Below are positions 1 to 6,913 of a stretch of DNA of 10,160 nt, one piece after another. The position numbers and the translations under genes are program-made. Under the pieces are notes generated by a model. It was not told the origin of the DNA, made no database searches, and was given only the letters and a program-made list of their open reading frames with translations. How positions within the stretch are numbered: the stretch's first letter is position 1; each line of letters starts with the position of its first letter. The stretch lies in assembly GCA_945946715.1 (NCBI GenBank), contig CAMEWU010000074.1:1-10160 (forward strand), given 5' to 3'. This stretch comes from an uncultured Clostridium sp. (GTDB lineage Bacteria; Bacillota; Clostridia; Lachnospirales; Lachnospiraceae).

Positions 1-33
1 AACGTTTTCATATTTTGTCATTTATTCTAACGT

Positions 34-62
34 TCCACAGCGTGTAAACTTAGTTTTATATT
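34..62 (+). promoter_or_regulatory. possible sigma-A promoter of the ABC importer operon
   Basis: A -35-like TCCACA (34-39) is separated by 17 bp from a -10-like TATATT (57-62), which would start transcription near 69, about 25 nt before the first gene. The -35 matches the consensus at only four of six positions. Two AACGTT palindromes (1-6 and 29-34) lie just upstream and could be an operator, though that is a guess from spacing alone. The window begins here, so an upstream gene or promoter cannot be excluded. Confidence 0.35.
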
Positions 63-94
63 GGAATTTTAGTACAAATAGCGAGGGAATTATT

Positions 95-1072
95 ATGCAA
101 AAATTCATGAAACAATTACTACTAATGAGTACACTGTTGTCTATCCTTCTGGGAATGACCGGATGCAACAGCAAATCCAATCAGCAACCGGAAATTCACA
201 TTGGGTATTTCAACAACATTACCCACGCTCAGGCATTGCTGATGAAGGCAGAAGGCAGCTTGGAAACAAGCCTCGGCGATAGTGCAACGGTTACCTGGAC
301 TGCCTTTAACGCAGGTCCCGCAGAAGTGGAAGCATTATTTGCAGGGGATATTGATATCGGATATATTGGTCCGGTTCCGGCCATTACCGCAAATGTAAAA
401 TCCCAAGGAGATGTGCAGATTCTCTCCGGTGCCACCAAAGGTGGTGCAATTCTTGTAAAACGAGAAGGTGCAGATATTAACAGTGTAGAGGACTTAGACG
501 GAAAAATTGTTGCCATTCCACAGATTGGTAATACTCAGCATTTGTGTCTGTTAAATCTCTTAGCAGAACATGGTCTGGCTCCGACCAGTGACGGTGGTAC
601 TGTTACAGTTGCTGCTGTTGCTAATGCAGATGTATCGAACACTATGACCAATGAAGATATTGATGCTGCTTTGGTACCGGAACCTTGGGGTTCAACGCTC
701 CTTACTCAAAATGCAGAACTTCTAATGGATTATGATACCATATATTATGAAGGCAATTATGATGTTGCAGTTGTAGTGGTTCGTAAGGAATTTATGGAAG
801 AACATCCGGATTTAGTAGAACAATTTCTGGCAGAACACGAAGCAGCAACGGAACGTTTGAACAACAATCAGGCAGAATGCCTGAACATCATTAATCAGGA
901 ATTAGAAAATGCAACCGGTAAATCCATCAAGGATTCCATTCTTACAGAAGCATTTACCAGAATCGGCATCAGTACAGAGTTAAACAAAGAATCTATCGAG
1001 CAATTTGCCGTAATCAGTCAGGAACAGGGATTTATAGACGAGCTTCCAACGGAGGACTTGATATGTCGCTAG
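95..1072 (+). CDS. ABC transporter substrate-binding lipoprotein (SsuA/TauA/NMT1-like)
   Basis: A 325-residue extracytoplasmic solute-binding protein for an ABC importer of the nitrate/sulfonate/taurine-like class. The N-terminus is a lipoprotein signal: Lys/Met start, hydrophobic core from about residue 8, and a lipobox ending MTGC with Cys24 as the predicted lipidated residue. A Ser/Asn-rich linker follows, then the mature domain. Features typical of this family are the early IGYF strand, the AEVEALFAGDIDIGYIGP segment, the DLDGKIVAIP segment, and ALVPEPW near residue 195. GAGGG at 83-87 lies 7 nt before ATG, supporting this start. The stop overlaps the ATPase start by 10 nt, so the genes are translationally linked. 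The substrate cannot be read from sequence: sulfonates, taurine, nitrate/bicarbonate or a thiamine-precursor-like pyrimidine all remain possible. Family assignment is firm; specificity is open. Confidence 0.9.
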   Translation: MQKFMKQLLLMSTLLSILLGMTGCNSKSNQQPEIHIGYFNNITHAQALLMKAEGSLETSLGDSATVTWTAFNAGPAEVEALFAGDIDIGYIGPVPAITANVKSQGDVQILSGATKGGAILVKREGADINSVEDLDGKIVAIPQIGNTQHLCLLNLLAEHGLAPTSDGGTVTVAAVANADVSNTMTNEDIDAALVPEPWGSTLLTQNAELLMDYDTIYYEGNYDVAVVVVRKEFMEEHPDLVEQFLAEHEAATERLNNNQAECLNIINQELENATGKSIKDSILTEAFTRIGISTELNKESIEQFAVISQEQGFIDELPTEDLICR

Positions 1073-1809
1073 TACTAAAAGGATTACATAAACAATTTGA
1101 TAACAATGAAGATGCTACTTTGAATGATATTAATCTGGAAATTGAAGCCGGTGAGTTCGTATGTATCGTCGGTCCCTCCGGTTGTGGAAAAAGTACTCTT
1201 TTAAATCTGGTTGCCGGTCTGGAAAAACCAACTATCGGACAAATTTTGCTGGATGGCAAACCGATTACCGGACCAGGGGCAGACCGGACAGTCATGTTTC
1301 AGGAACATGGCTTATATCCATGGCTAACTGTCATAGAAAATGTAAAGTTCGGCATGAAGCTGGCCGGCTTACCAAAAGAAGTTCAGGAAGAAAAAGCCCT
1401 TCACTATCTGGAAATGGTACATTTGCTGGACTATAAGGATTATCTGATTCATCAAATATCCGGTGGCATGCGCCAGCGAGTTGCATTAGCCAGAGCACTA
1501 ACTATGGATTCCAAAATACTGTTAATGGATGAACCATTTTCTGCTTTAGACAGGCAGACCTCCAACCAGCTTCGGGAAGAGCTGCAACGGATTTGGATGG
1601 AAACCAAGCGTACCATTCTTTTTGTCACCCATAGTGTTGAAGAAGCAGTATATCTTGCCAACCGGGTGGTGGTTCTTTCTGCTAAAACCGGTAAAATAGC
1701 AGACATTGTTCCTATTCCCTTAGACCGTCCCCGTCAGGTATACGAGCCGGAATTTGTAGATTACCGACATCGGATTCTGGATGAGGTCAGAAAGGAGAGT
1801 ACCCTATGA
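1063..1809 (+). CDS. ABC transporter ATP-binding protein (SsuB/TauB-like)
   Basis: The 248-residue ATPase that powers the importer on the cytoplasmic face. All motifs of a functional nucleotide-binding domain are present: Walker A GPSGCGKST (37-45), Q-loop Gln80 in MFQEHGLYPW, ABC signature SGGMRQR (133-139), Walker B ILLMDEP (152-158) and the H-loop His190 in VTH. The MFQEHGLYPW wording is typical of the sulfonate/nitrate/taurine subfamily and agrees with the upstream binding protein. Its start lies inside the end of the preceding gene, behind a GGAGG at 1051-1055, and its stop overlaps the permease start in an ATGA junction. Length is normal for the family. No defect is seen. Confidence 0.95.
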   Translation: MSLVLKGLHKQFDNNEDATLNDINLEIEAGEFVCIVGPSGCGKSTLLNLVAGLEKPTIGQILLDGKPITGPGADRTVMFQEHGLYPWLTVIENVKFGMKLAGLPKEVQEEKALHYLEMVHLLDYKDYLIHQISGGMRQRVALARALTMDSKILLMDEPFSALDRQTSNQLREELQRIWMETKRTILFVTHSVEEAVYLANRVVVLSAKTGKIADIVPIPLDRPRQVYEPEFVDYRHRILDEVRKESTL

Positions 1810-2564
1810 GCATTTTTATTTTTCTCATTCTATTAATCTGTTTATGGCAGGGATTCTACTGGGTCTTTGTAGATTTGTTGGAGGTTTTTAAACCCTATGC
1901 AGTTCCTTCTCCTTGGGGCGTAGGAGAAACCTTTATTGAACTATGCCAGGACGGAACCTTATTCGAAGCCACCGGTTACTCTCTCCTGAGAGGCATTGGA
2001 GGCTATCTGATTGCTGTTATAATTGGTGTTATAATCGGACTTCTAATGAATCATTTTTCCTACCTTCAGAAAAATCTGAAACCATTGATTCTGGGTATTC
2101 AAACCCTGCCAAGTGTCTGCTGGGTTCCATTTTCCATTCTCTGGTTTGGATTAACTACTCAGGCGATATTATTCGTAGTAGTTATGGGCTCTGCCTTCAG
2201 TATTGCCATATCTGTAGATAACGCAATTAAAAATGTGCAGCCAATTTATACAAAAGCTGCCCGGACTATGGGAGCGACCAAACGACAGCTATATTTTCAT
2301 GTGATTTTACCTGCCAGTTTACCGGAACTAATCTCCGGTCTGAAGCAAGGCTGGTCCTTTGCATGGCGGGCTCTGATGGCAGGAGAAGTCATGACTACTT
2401 CGATTGGTCTGGGACAAACTCTGATTACCGGACGAGACTTAGCTGATATCAATCAGGTCATGTTGGTAATGATTGTAATTGTTTTTGTTGGTATTGTCAT
2501 AGATAAATGCATTTTTTCTGTCATTGAGAAACGAGTCCTTCGAAAACGAGGATTAATTTCCTGA
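1806..2564 (+). CDS. ABC transporter permease (SsuC/TauC-like, BPD inner-membrane component)
   Basis: A 252-residue polytopic membrane protein forming the translocation path of the importer. Strongly hydrophobic segments occur at about residues 2-22, 62-81, 90-112 and 115-137, with two more toward the C-terminus (about 176-196 and 215-235). The cytoplasmic EAA loop that docks the ATPase is clear at 151-173 (AARTMGATKRQL, then LPASLPELISGL). The start ATG overlaps the ATPase stop (ATGA), with GGAGAG nearby at 1795-1800. It is the last gene of the operon: the next gene has its own promoter 90 bp downstream. No convincing intrinsic terminator with a T-run is visible after the stop. Confidence 0.93.
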   Translation: MSIFIFLILLICLWQGFYWVFVDLLEVFKPYAVPSPWGVGETFIELCQDGTLFEATGYSLLRGIGGYLIAVIIGVIIGLLMNHFSYLQKNLKPLILGIQTLPSVCWVPFSILWFGLTTQAILFVVVMGSAFSIAISVDNAIKNVQPIYTKAARTMGATKRQLYFHVILPASLPELISGLKQGWSFAWRALMAGEVMTTSIGLGQTLITGRDLADINQVMLVMIVIVFVGIVIDKCIFSVIEKRVLRKRGLIS

Positions 2565-2574
2565 CGGCAACCTA

Positions 2575-2653
2575 ATAAATGGTAAAATCATATAAAAATC
2601 TATGTAAAAATACGACTTTCTGCAAAAAACTTGGCAATTCTAAAACCATTTAT
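2575..2653. other. 9-bp inverted repeat flanking the pckA upstream region
   Basis: ATAAATGGT (2575-2583) and its exact reverse complement ACCATTTAT (2645-2653) are 61 nt apart. The second arm ends one base before the pckA -35 hexamer. The placement would suit a regulator binding two half-sites around a promoter, but a 9-bp AT-rich match can arise by chance. Confidence 0.3.
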
Positions 2654-2654
2654 A

Positions 2655-2682
2655 TTGACAAAACACGTTTGTTTGATAAAAT
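2655..2682 (+). promoter_or_regulatory. sigma-A promoter of pckA with extended -10
   Basis: A perfect -35 TTGACA (2655-2660) is followed after 16 bp by TAAAAT (2677-2682, five of six). The -10 is preceded by TGA (2674-2676), giving an extended -10 TGN motif. Transcription would begin near 2689 and leave a leader of about 118 nt before the pckA start. This is the strongest housekeeping-type promoter in the window and fits a highly expressed central-metabolism gene. Confidence 0.85.
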
Positions 2683-2806
2683 AAACAATGTGTGAGTATC
2701 GCCTTGTGTATGGTCAGTTAACTATCATCTTATGAGACTTTTCAGACTATCGCAGGTATATATATACTTAGTACTACAAAATAAGAGAAAAGAGGTAAAC
2801 GTAAAG

Positions 2807-4420
2807 ATGGCAGCTATTGATTTAACAAAGTATGGCATTACTGGAACTACAGAAATCGTTCACAATCCTTCCTTCGAATTATTATTTGAAGAAGAGACAA
2901 AGGCTTCTAACGAAGGCTATGAAGTAGGACAGAATACAGAATTAGATACTGTTAACGTTATGACAGGTATCTATACAGGTCGTTCTCCTAAAGATAAGTA
3001 CATCGTAGTAGATAAGAATTCTGAGAACACCGTATGGTGGGATTCAGCTGAATATCCAAATGACAACCATCGTATGTCAGAGGATACCTGGGCTGTTGTT
3101 AAGAACATCGCTAAGGATGAGCTTTCTAACAAGAAATTATATGTTGTAGATGCATTCTGTGGTGCTAACAAAGATACACGTATGGCAGTTCGTTTCATCG
3201 TTGAGGTTGCTTGGCAGGCTCACTTCGTAAAGAACATGTTCATCATTCCTACAGAGGAAGAACTTGCAACATTTGAGCCGGATTTTGTTGTATATAACGC
3301 TTCTAAGGCAAAGGTTGAAAACTACAAGGAATTAGGTCTTAACTCTGAGACATGTGTAGCATTCAACATCACAAGCCGTGAACAGGTTATCATCAATACA
3401 TGGTACGGTGGAGAAATGAAGAAGGGTATGTTCTCTATGATGAACTACTACTTACCATTAAAGGGTATCGCTTCTATGCACTGTTCAGCAAATACAGATA
3501 TGGAAGGTAAGAATACAGCTATCTTCTTTGGTCTTTCAGGAACAGGTAAGACAACCCTTTCAACTGACCCTAAGAGATTATTAATCGGTGATGACGAGCA
3601 TGGTTGGGATGACAACGGTGTATTCAACTTCGAAGGTGGATGCTATGCTAAGGTTATCGGTCTGGACAAGGAATCAGAGCCGGATATCTACAATGCTATT
3701 AAGAGAAATGCTCTTTTAGAGAACGTTACTGTTGATGCTGCAGGCAAGATTGACTTTGAAGACAAGAGCGTTACCGAGAATACTCGTGTATCTTACCCAA
3801 TTGATCATATTACAAACATTGCTTCTAAGGTAAATGGTGTATCTTCCGGTCCTGCTGCCAAGAACGTAATCTTCTTATCAGCAGATGCTTTCGGAGTACT
3901 TCCTCCAGTATCTATTCTGACACCAGAGCAGACACAGTACTACTTCCTTTCAGGATTTACTGCTAAGCTTGCAGGTACAGAGCGTGGTATTACAGAGCCA
4001 ACACCTACATTCTCAGCTTGCTTCGGTCAGGCATTCTTAGAGTTACACCCTACAAAGTATGGTGAAGAGCTTGTTAAGAGAATGGAAAAGAGCGGTGCTA
4101 AGGCATATCTTGTTAACACAGGATGGAATGGTACAGGTAAGCGTATCACAATTAAGGATACTCGTGGTATCATCGATGCTATCTTAAGCGGTGCTATCAA
4201 CGAAGCTCCAACAAAGAAGATTCCTATGTTCAACTTCGAAGTACCTACAGAGCTTCCGGGTGTAGATCCTACAATCCTTGATCCTCGTGATACTTACGCA
4301 GATGCTTCTGAGTGGGAAGCTAAGGCTAAGGATCTTGCTGAGAGATTTACAAAGAACTTCAAGAAGTATGAAACAAATGAAGCTGGTAAGGCTTTAGTTT
4401 CTGCTGGTCCTCAGTTATAA
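2807..4420 (+). CDS. pckA: phosphoenolpyruvate carboxykinase (ATP)
   Basis: Interconverts oxaloacetate plus ATP with PEP, CO2 and ADP, and so links C4 acids to glycolysis/gluconeogenesis. In fermentative bacteria it often runs toward oxaloacetate. The 537-residue length matches the ATP-type family (E. coli about 540). Visible active-site elements are YTGRSPKDK with Arg59, GGEMKKG around 201-207, the P-loop GLSGTGKTTLS (242-252), the metal-binding GDDEHGW (261-267) and FEGGCYAK (275-282). The start at 2807 is chosen over an in-frame ATG at 2732 because an AGAGG lies at 2791-2795 and the protein then begins like known family members. The 25 extra residues from 2732 look unrelated to the family. 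Codons are noticeably more uniform than in the neighbouring transporter genes, consistent with high expression. It is monocistronic, with its own promoter and terminator. Confidence 0.97.
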   Translation: MAAIDLTKYGITGTTEIVHNPSFELLFEEETKASNEGYEVGQNTELDTVNVMTGIYTGRSPKDKYIVVDKNSENTVWWDSAEYPNDNHRMSEDTWAVVKNIAKDELSNKKLYVVDAFCGANKDTRMAVRFIVEVAWQAHFVKNMFIIPTEEELATFEPDFVVYNASKAKVENYKELGLNSETCVAFNITSREQVIINTWYGGEMKKGMFSMMNYYLPLKGIASMHCSANTDMEGKNTAIFFGLSGTGKTTLSTDPKRLLIGDDEHGWDDNGVFNFEGGCYAKVIGLDKESEPDIYNAIKRNALLENVTVDAAGKIDFEDKSVTENTRVSYPIDHITNIASKVNGVSSGPAAKNVIFLSADAFGVLPPVSILTPEQTQYYFLSGFTAKLAGTERGITEPTPTFSACFGQAFLELHPTKYGEELVKRMEKSGAKAYLVNTGWNGTGKRITIKDTRGIIDAILSGAINEAPTKKIPMFNFEVPTELPGVDPTILDPRDTYADASEWEAKAKDLAERFTKNFKKYETNEAGKALVSAGPQL

Positions 4421-4438
4421 AATGAGATAAACTACTAT

Positions 4439-4474
4439 CGGGTGTGGATATATCCACACCCGATTTTTTCTTTT
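4439..4474 (+). terminator. intrinsic terminator of pckA
   Basis: Arms CGGGTGTGGATA (4439-4450) and TATCCACACCCG (4451-4462) form a perfect 12-bp palindrome, with the central A/T bases serving as the loop. It is followed by ATTTTTTCTTTT. It begins 18 nt after the pckA stop. Confidence 0.95.
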
Positions 4475-4579
4475 CACAAACAAAAAGTTTTATATCATCT
4501 TAATACCAGTAAGATTTTCATAAGATTTTCTTTAGAAACAGGACACACCCTGTACACAATTTCCCAGTATACTTAATTC
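4475..4579. other. AT-rich intergenic stretch with short repeats
   Basis: No gene is visible. It contains an 11-bp tandem duplication (TAAGATTTTC followed by A or T) at 4510-4531. It also has a small inverted repeat, ACAGG (4538-4542) and CCTGT (4549-4553) around a 6-nt spacer, and a -10-like TATACT at 4568-4573. No good -35 lies 16-18 bp upstream of that hexamer. Together these could be the control region of the candidate RNA that follows. Confidence 0.35.
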
Positions 4580-4771
4580 ATGAACAGAAGAAAAGAATTC
4601 TTCTTATTAACCTCGTAGGCTTTTAAAAGTACTTGAGGACATAAAAGAGGCAGGCAATAACCTAAGTGCACTGATTACTTGTCTGCTTCGTCTAACAATA
4701 ACTTAATTTTTGATAGATTTTCTCCCCCCTCACTCGAAGAGACAGCCGGCATTATACCGACTGTCTCTTTT
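4580..4771 (+). ncRNA. candidate structured small RNA ending at a terminator
   Basis: No protein frame explains this stretch, but it folds on the plus strand into successive hairpins. First, AGAAGAA/TTCTTCT closes a short loop (about 4585-4604). Next, CCTCG/TTGAGG arms with an inner CTTTT/AAAAG stem span 4611-4638. Then GAGGCAGGCAA pairs with TTGTCTGCTTC across about 4650-4690. Several pairs are G-U only when read on the plus strand and become C/A mismatches on the other strand, which favours plus-strand transcription. It ends at the hairpin at 4737-4769 with a T-rich tail. A TATACT at 4568-4573 would place a start near 4580. I could not match it to a known family; 6S-like or cis-regulatory RNAs were considered without decisive motifs. 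Confidence 0.35.
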
Positions 4772-4779
4772 ACCTTTTA
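4737..4779 (+). terminator. intrinsic terminator-like hairpin (possibly bidirectional)
   Basis: AAGAGACAG (4737-4745) pairs with CTGTCTCTT (4761-4769), with an inner CGG/CCG and a 7-nt loop. On the plus strand it is followed by TTACCTTTT, giving a terminator for transcription arriving from the left. On the minus strand the single C/A mismatch becomes a G-U pair, so the stem is better there, but no U-run follows. It lies 18 nt beyond the end of the minus-strand small gene and may serve both sides. Confidence 0.65.
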
Positions 4780-4786
4780 TAGCAGA

Positions 4787-4945
4787 TTATTCATTTTTAT
4801 GCTTTTCAATGATTTCCTTAAACCGCTGATAAGAAGCGTCAGTTTCTTTATCCGTCATCTGTTCAATTTCTTCTTCTATTGCCTGTTCATCTAATTCATC
4901 AAATAAGCCTGCTAAATCGTCCTCTGAAAAAAACTTTTCATCCAT
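4787..4945 (-). CDS. small acidic hypothetical protein (52 aa)
   Basis: A short minus-strand reading frame encoding 52 residues, beginning MDEKFFSEDDLAGLFDELDE and ending KHKNE. About 19 of 52 residues are Asp or Glu, so it is strongly acidic, and the pattern suggests one or two amphipathic helices. There is no signal peptide or membrane segment. A purine-rich GGCGGGG lies about 7 nt before the ATG, and a TATACT with a weak -35 lies upstream at 4981-5009. A terminator-like hairpin follows the stop. The coding composition, start context, promoter and hairpin together support a real gene. It diverges from the fluoride-controlled antiporter, but nothing shows a functional link. No family recognised. 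Confidence 0.7.
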   Translation of the reverse strand: MDEKFFSEDDLAGLFDELDEQAIEEEIEQMTDKETDASYQRFKEIIEKHKNE

Positions 4946-4980
4946 ATCTGCACCCCGCCTTCTACTTTTCTATATCCAAT

Positions 4981-5009
4981 AGTATACTGGATTTTTTTCT
5001 CTCCGTAAA
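4981..5009 (-). promoter_or_regulatory. possible promoter of the 52-aa gene
   Basis: Read on the minus strand, TTTACG (5009-5004) and TATACT (4986-4981) are separated by 17 bp. The -10 matches five of six positions and the -35 four of six. It sits about 36 bp upstream of the small gene's start, back to back with the promoter of the fluoride riboswitch. Confidence 0.45.
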
Positions 5010-5017
5010 TCATTTTC

Positions 5018-5046
5018 TTGTATTTACCTGTTAATCATGCTATACT
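5018..5046 (+). promoter_or_regulatory. sigma-A promoter of the fluoride riboswitch/antiporter unit
   Basis: TTGTAT (5018-5023) and TATACT (5041-5046) are separated by 17 bp, and TGC directly before the -10 makes an extended -10. The start site would fall near 5053, immediately before the aptamer's first stem, as expected for a riboswitch leader. Confidence 0.75.
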
Positions 5047-5053
5047 ACCAATT

Positions 5054-5111
5054 GGGAATGAAGTTCTCCCACGGGTAACCCAAACCGCATTTCATGCTGA
5101 TGACTTCTGCG
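5054..5111 (+). promoter_or_regulatory. fluoride riboswitch (crcB motif) aptamer
   Basis: The stretch matches the fluoride aptamer in order. GGGA (5054-5057) pairs with TCCC (5067-5070) around ATGAAGTTC. AAACCGC follows at 5082-5088, then GCTGATGACTTCTG at 5096-5109, which is the hallmark 3' segment of this family. The GCAT (5087-5090) and ATGC (5094-5097) bases supply the short inner stem. Fluoride binding is known to stabilise this fold and turn on fluoride-tolerance genes. Here the downstream gene is a CPA-type antiporter, one of the recognised gene classes under this riboswitch. The overlap with the terminator at 5097-5140 gives the switching mechanism. Confidence 0.95.
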
Positions 5112-5140
5112 AAAACAACGCAGAAATTATCAGTTTTTTT
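5097..5140 (+). terminator. riboswitch-controlled intrinsic terminator
   Basis: The left arm 5097-5111 (CTGATGACTTCTGCG) pairs with the right arm 5119-5133 (CGCAGAAATTATCAG) across a 7-nt loop. One C/A mismatch and one G-U pair occur, and seven T residues follow (5134-5140). The left arm reuses the 3' part of the fluoride aptamer, so aptamer and terminator cannot form together. Ligand binding should therefore prevent termination and let RNA polymerase reach the antiporter gene. Confidence 0.93.
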
Positions 5141-5201
5141 ATTTCTGTGTATAAATCATAGGTTGTGAGTTTTTCTCATCTTTACAACATTTGGAGGATA
5201 T

Positions 5202-6389
5202 ATGTTAACGAGTATCGCACTGATTTTACTATTAGGATTGTTATTAGGAAGTCTTTTTTTCAAAATGAAACTGCCAAGTCTCCTTGGAATGATTCTTGTG
5301 GGGATTATTTTAAGTCCCTACGCCCTTAATTTGATTGATGAATCTATCTTGAATATTTCCGGCGATTTAAGACAAATTGCTTTGGTGATTATTCTGACAA
5401 GAGCAGGATTATCCTTGGATTTATCTGATTTAAAAAAAGTAGGCAGACCTGCCATTCTCATGTGCTTTGTTCCTGCCTGCTTTGAAATCTTAGGAACGGT
5501 TCTTCTGGCACCAAAGTTATTAGGAGTAACAACTCTGGACGCTGCCATTATCGGAAGTGTGATTGCTGCAGTTTCCCCTGCCGTTGTAGTTCCTAGAATG
5601 ATTCGTTTAATGGAAGCAGGATATGGGCAAGCTAATCATATTCCACAATTAATCTTAGCCGGAGCATCGGTAGATGATGTCTTTGTCATCGTTGTATTTA
5701 CTGCTTTTACTTCCTTGGCCTCCACAGGCAATCTATCTGTAACCAGTTTTATGCAAATACCGGTTTCTATTTTACTTGGCATTCTATTAGGTGCAATTGT
5801 AGGTTCCGTATTGGTTCTTTTCTTTCAAAAATTCCATATGAGAGATTCTGTTAAGATTCTGATTATACTCAGCCTTTCTTTCTTACTTCTTACATTACAG
5901 AACTACTTAGAAGGTATTATCCCTGTTTCCGGGCTTTTAGCCATTATGAGTATGGGAATCATGATCAAACAAAAATATGACACGCTGGCAGTACGGTTAT
6001 CTACCAAATACAATAAGCTATGGGTTGCGGCGGAAGTATTCTTATTCGTTCTTGTAGGTGCCACAGTTAACCTAAACTATGCAATATCTGCAGGAATTTT
6101 CCCTATACTACTGGTTGTGGGTGCAATGGTATTTCGTATGCTTGGAGTTGCCATTTCACTTATTAAAACCAAATTATCCGGCAAAGAAAAATTATTCTGT
6201 ATGGTAGCATATACTCCAAAAGCAACTGTCCAGGCGGCTATCGGTGCAATTCCACTTACTATGGGATTGCCTTGTGGACAACTTGTATTAACCGTTGCCG
6301 TATTATCTATTCTGATTACTGCCCCGTTTGGAGCCATTTGCATTGATCATCTGCATAAAAAGTTATTGAACATGGATTCTACACCATAA
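5202..6389 (+). CDS. CPA-type cation/proton antiporter, fluoride-riboswitch controlled
   Basis: A 395-residue polytopic membrane protein of the monovalent cation:proton antiporter superfamily (Na_H_Exchanger fold), hydrophobic through nearly its whole length with about 12 predicted segments. Family landmarks are RAGLSLDL around 67-74, the discontinuous-helix SPAVVVP (125-131), an Asp158-Asp159 pair in ASVDDVF (the ion-binding helix, as in electrogenic DD-type members), and a buried Lys340 in TPKATVQAAIG. GGAGG at 5193-5197 precedes the ATG by 4 nt. The upstream fluoride riboswitch implies a role in fluoride tolerance. The protein may export fluoride directly or restore pH/ion balance during fluoride stress; the sequence cannot tell which. 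No CrcB/Fluc or CLC-F gene is present in the window. Its 3' end overlaps the convergent spmB by 11 bp. Confidence 0.92.
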   Translation: MLTSIALILLLGLLLGSLFFKMKLPSLLGMILVGIILSPYALNLIDESILNISGDLRQIALVIILTRAGLSLDLSDLKKVGRPAILMCFVPACFEILGTVLLAPKLLGVTTLDAAIIGSVIAAVSPAVVVPRMIRLMEAGYGQANHIPQLILAGASVDDVFVIVVFTAFTSLASTGNLSVTSFMQIPVSILLGILLGAIVGSVLVLFFQKFHMRDSVKILIILSLSFLLLTLQNYLEGIIPVSGLLAIMSMGIMIKQKYDTLAVRLSTKYNKLWVAAEVFLFVLVGATVNLNYAISAGIFPILLVVGAMVFRMLGVAISLIKTKLSGKEKLFCMVAYTPKATVQAAIGAIPLTMGLPCGQLVLTVAVLSILITAPFGAICIDHLHKKLLNMDSTP

Positions 6390-6906
6390 ATGCTGCAATC
6401 ATAACACTTGCTGCCACACCAGCTAATGTAGCAATCAAACCACCGGTCAGTGTCCATCGACTCTTTTTCACCTTTACGGACAAAAAATATACAGACATAA
6501 TATAGAAAATACTTTCGGTACAACTCATTACTATAGACGCAATCAACCCAATATTCGAATCCGTACCATATTCCTTAAACAAGTCAAATACCAGTCCATT
6601 TGCTGCCGAAGTAGAAAATAAACGTACCAGTATTAACGGGATAATCTGAGCCGGAATCTGTAACAATTCTCCAATTGGAGTTAATAACTTAGCAATCATA
6701 TCCAGTGCTCCGGACGCTCGAATCACACCAACTGCTACCATTAAGCCTACCAGAGTAGGAGCGATGCCAACCACTATTTTAAATCCTTCTTTTACCCCAT
6801 CTATGAAAATGTCATAGACCTTTTCCCGATTAATGATACCATAGCCCACAATGTAGAACAGTACCAGCGGAATCAAGAAGCTGGAAATCATAGATATTAT
6901 TTTCAA
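6379..6906 (-). CDS. spmB: spore maturation protein B
   Basis: A 175-residue membrane protein of the nucleoside-recognition (gate) family that works with SpmA in spore core dehydration and heat resistance. Hydrophobic segments occur near the N-terminus (about 8-24), 42-64, 82-97, 121-140 and at the C-terminus. Family-like stretches are PTLVGLMVAVGVIRASGALD and VRLFSTSAANGLVFDLF, followed by YGTDSNIGLIAS. The start is TTG at 6906, with AAGGGA about 10-11 nt upstream. The first ATG (6891) would shorten the protein by five residues and lacks a ribosome binding site. It is normally adjacent to spmA, but here about 360 bp of other DNA separates them. Transcription may still come from the spmA promoter. 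The 3' end overlaps the convergent antiporter gene by 11 bp. Confidence 0.9.
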   Translation of the reverse strand: MKIISMISSFLIPLVLFYIVGYGIINREKVYDIFIDGVKEGFKIVVGIAPTLVGLMVAVGVIRASGALDMIAKLLTPIGELLQIPAQIIPLILVRLFSTSAANGLVFDLFKEYGTDSNIGLIASIVMSCTESIFYIMSVYFLSVKVKKSRWTLTGGLIATLAGVAASVMIAAFMV

Positions 6907-6913
6907 GATGTAC

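Noticed and set aside
2732..2806. Longer pckA start at the in-frame ATG 2732 (25 extra residues)
   Set aside because: There is no ribosome binding site before it, the extra residues do not look like the family, and a good site precedes the ATG at 2807.
4679..4894. Plus-strand open frame of about 71 codons
   Set aside because: It is mostly antisense to the 52-aa minus-strand gene and the terminator, with no start context; its Phe/Leu-rich composition is what the reverse of an acidic gene gives.
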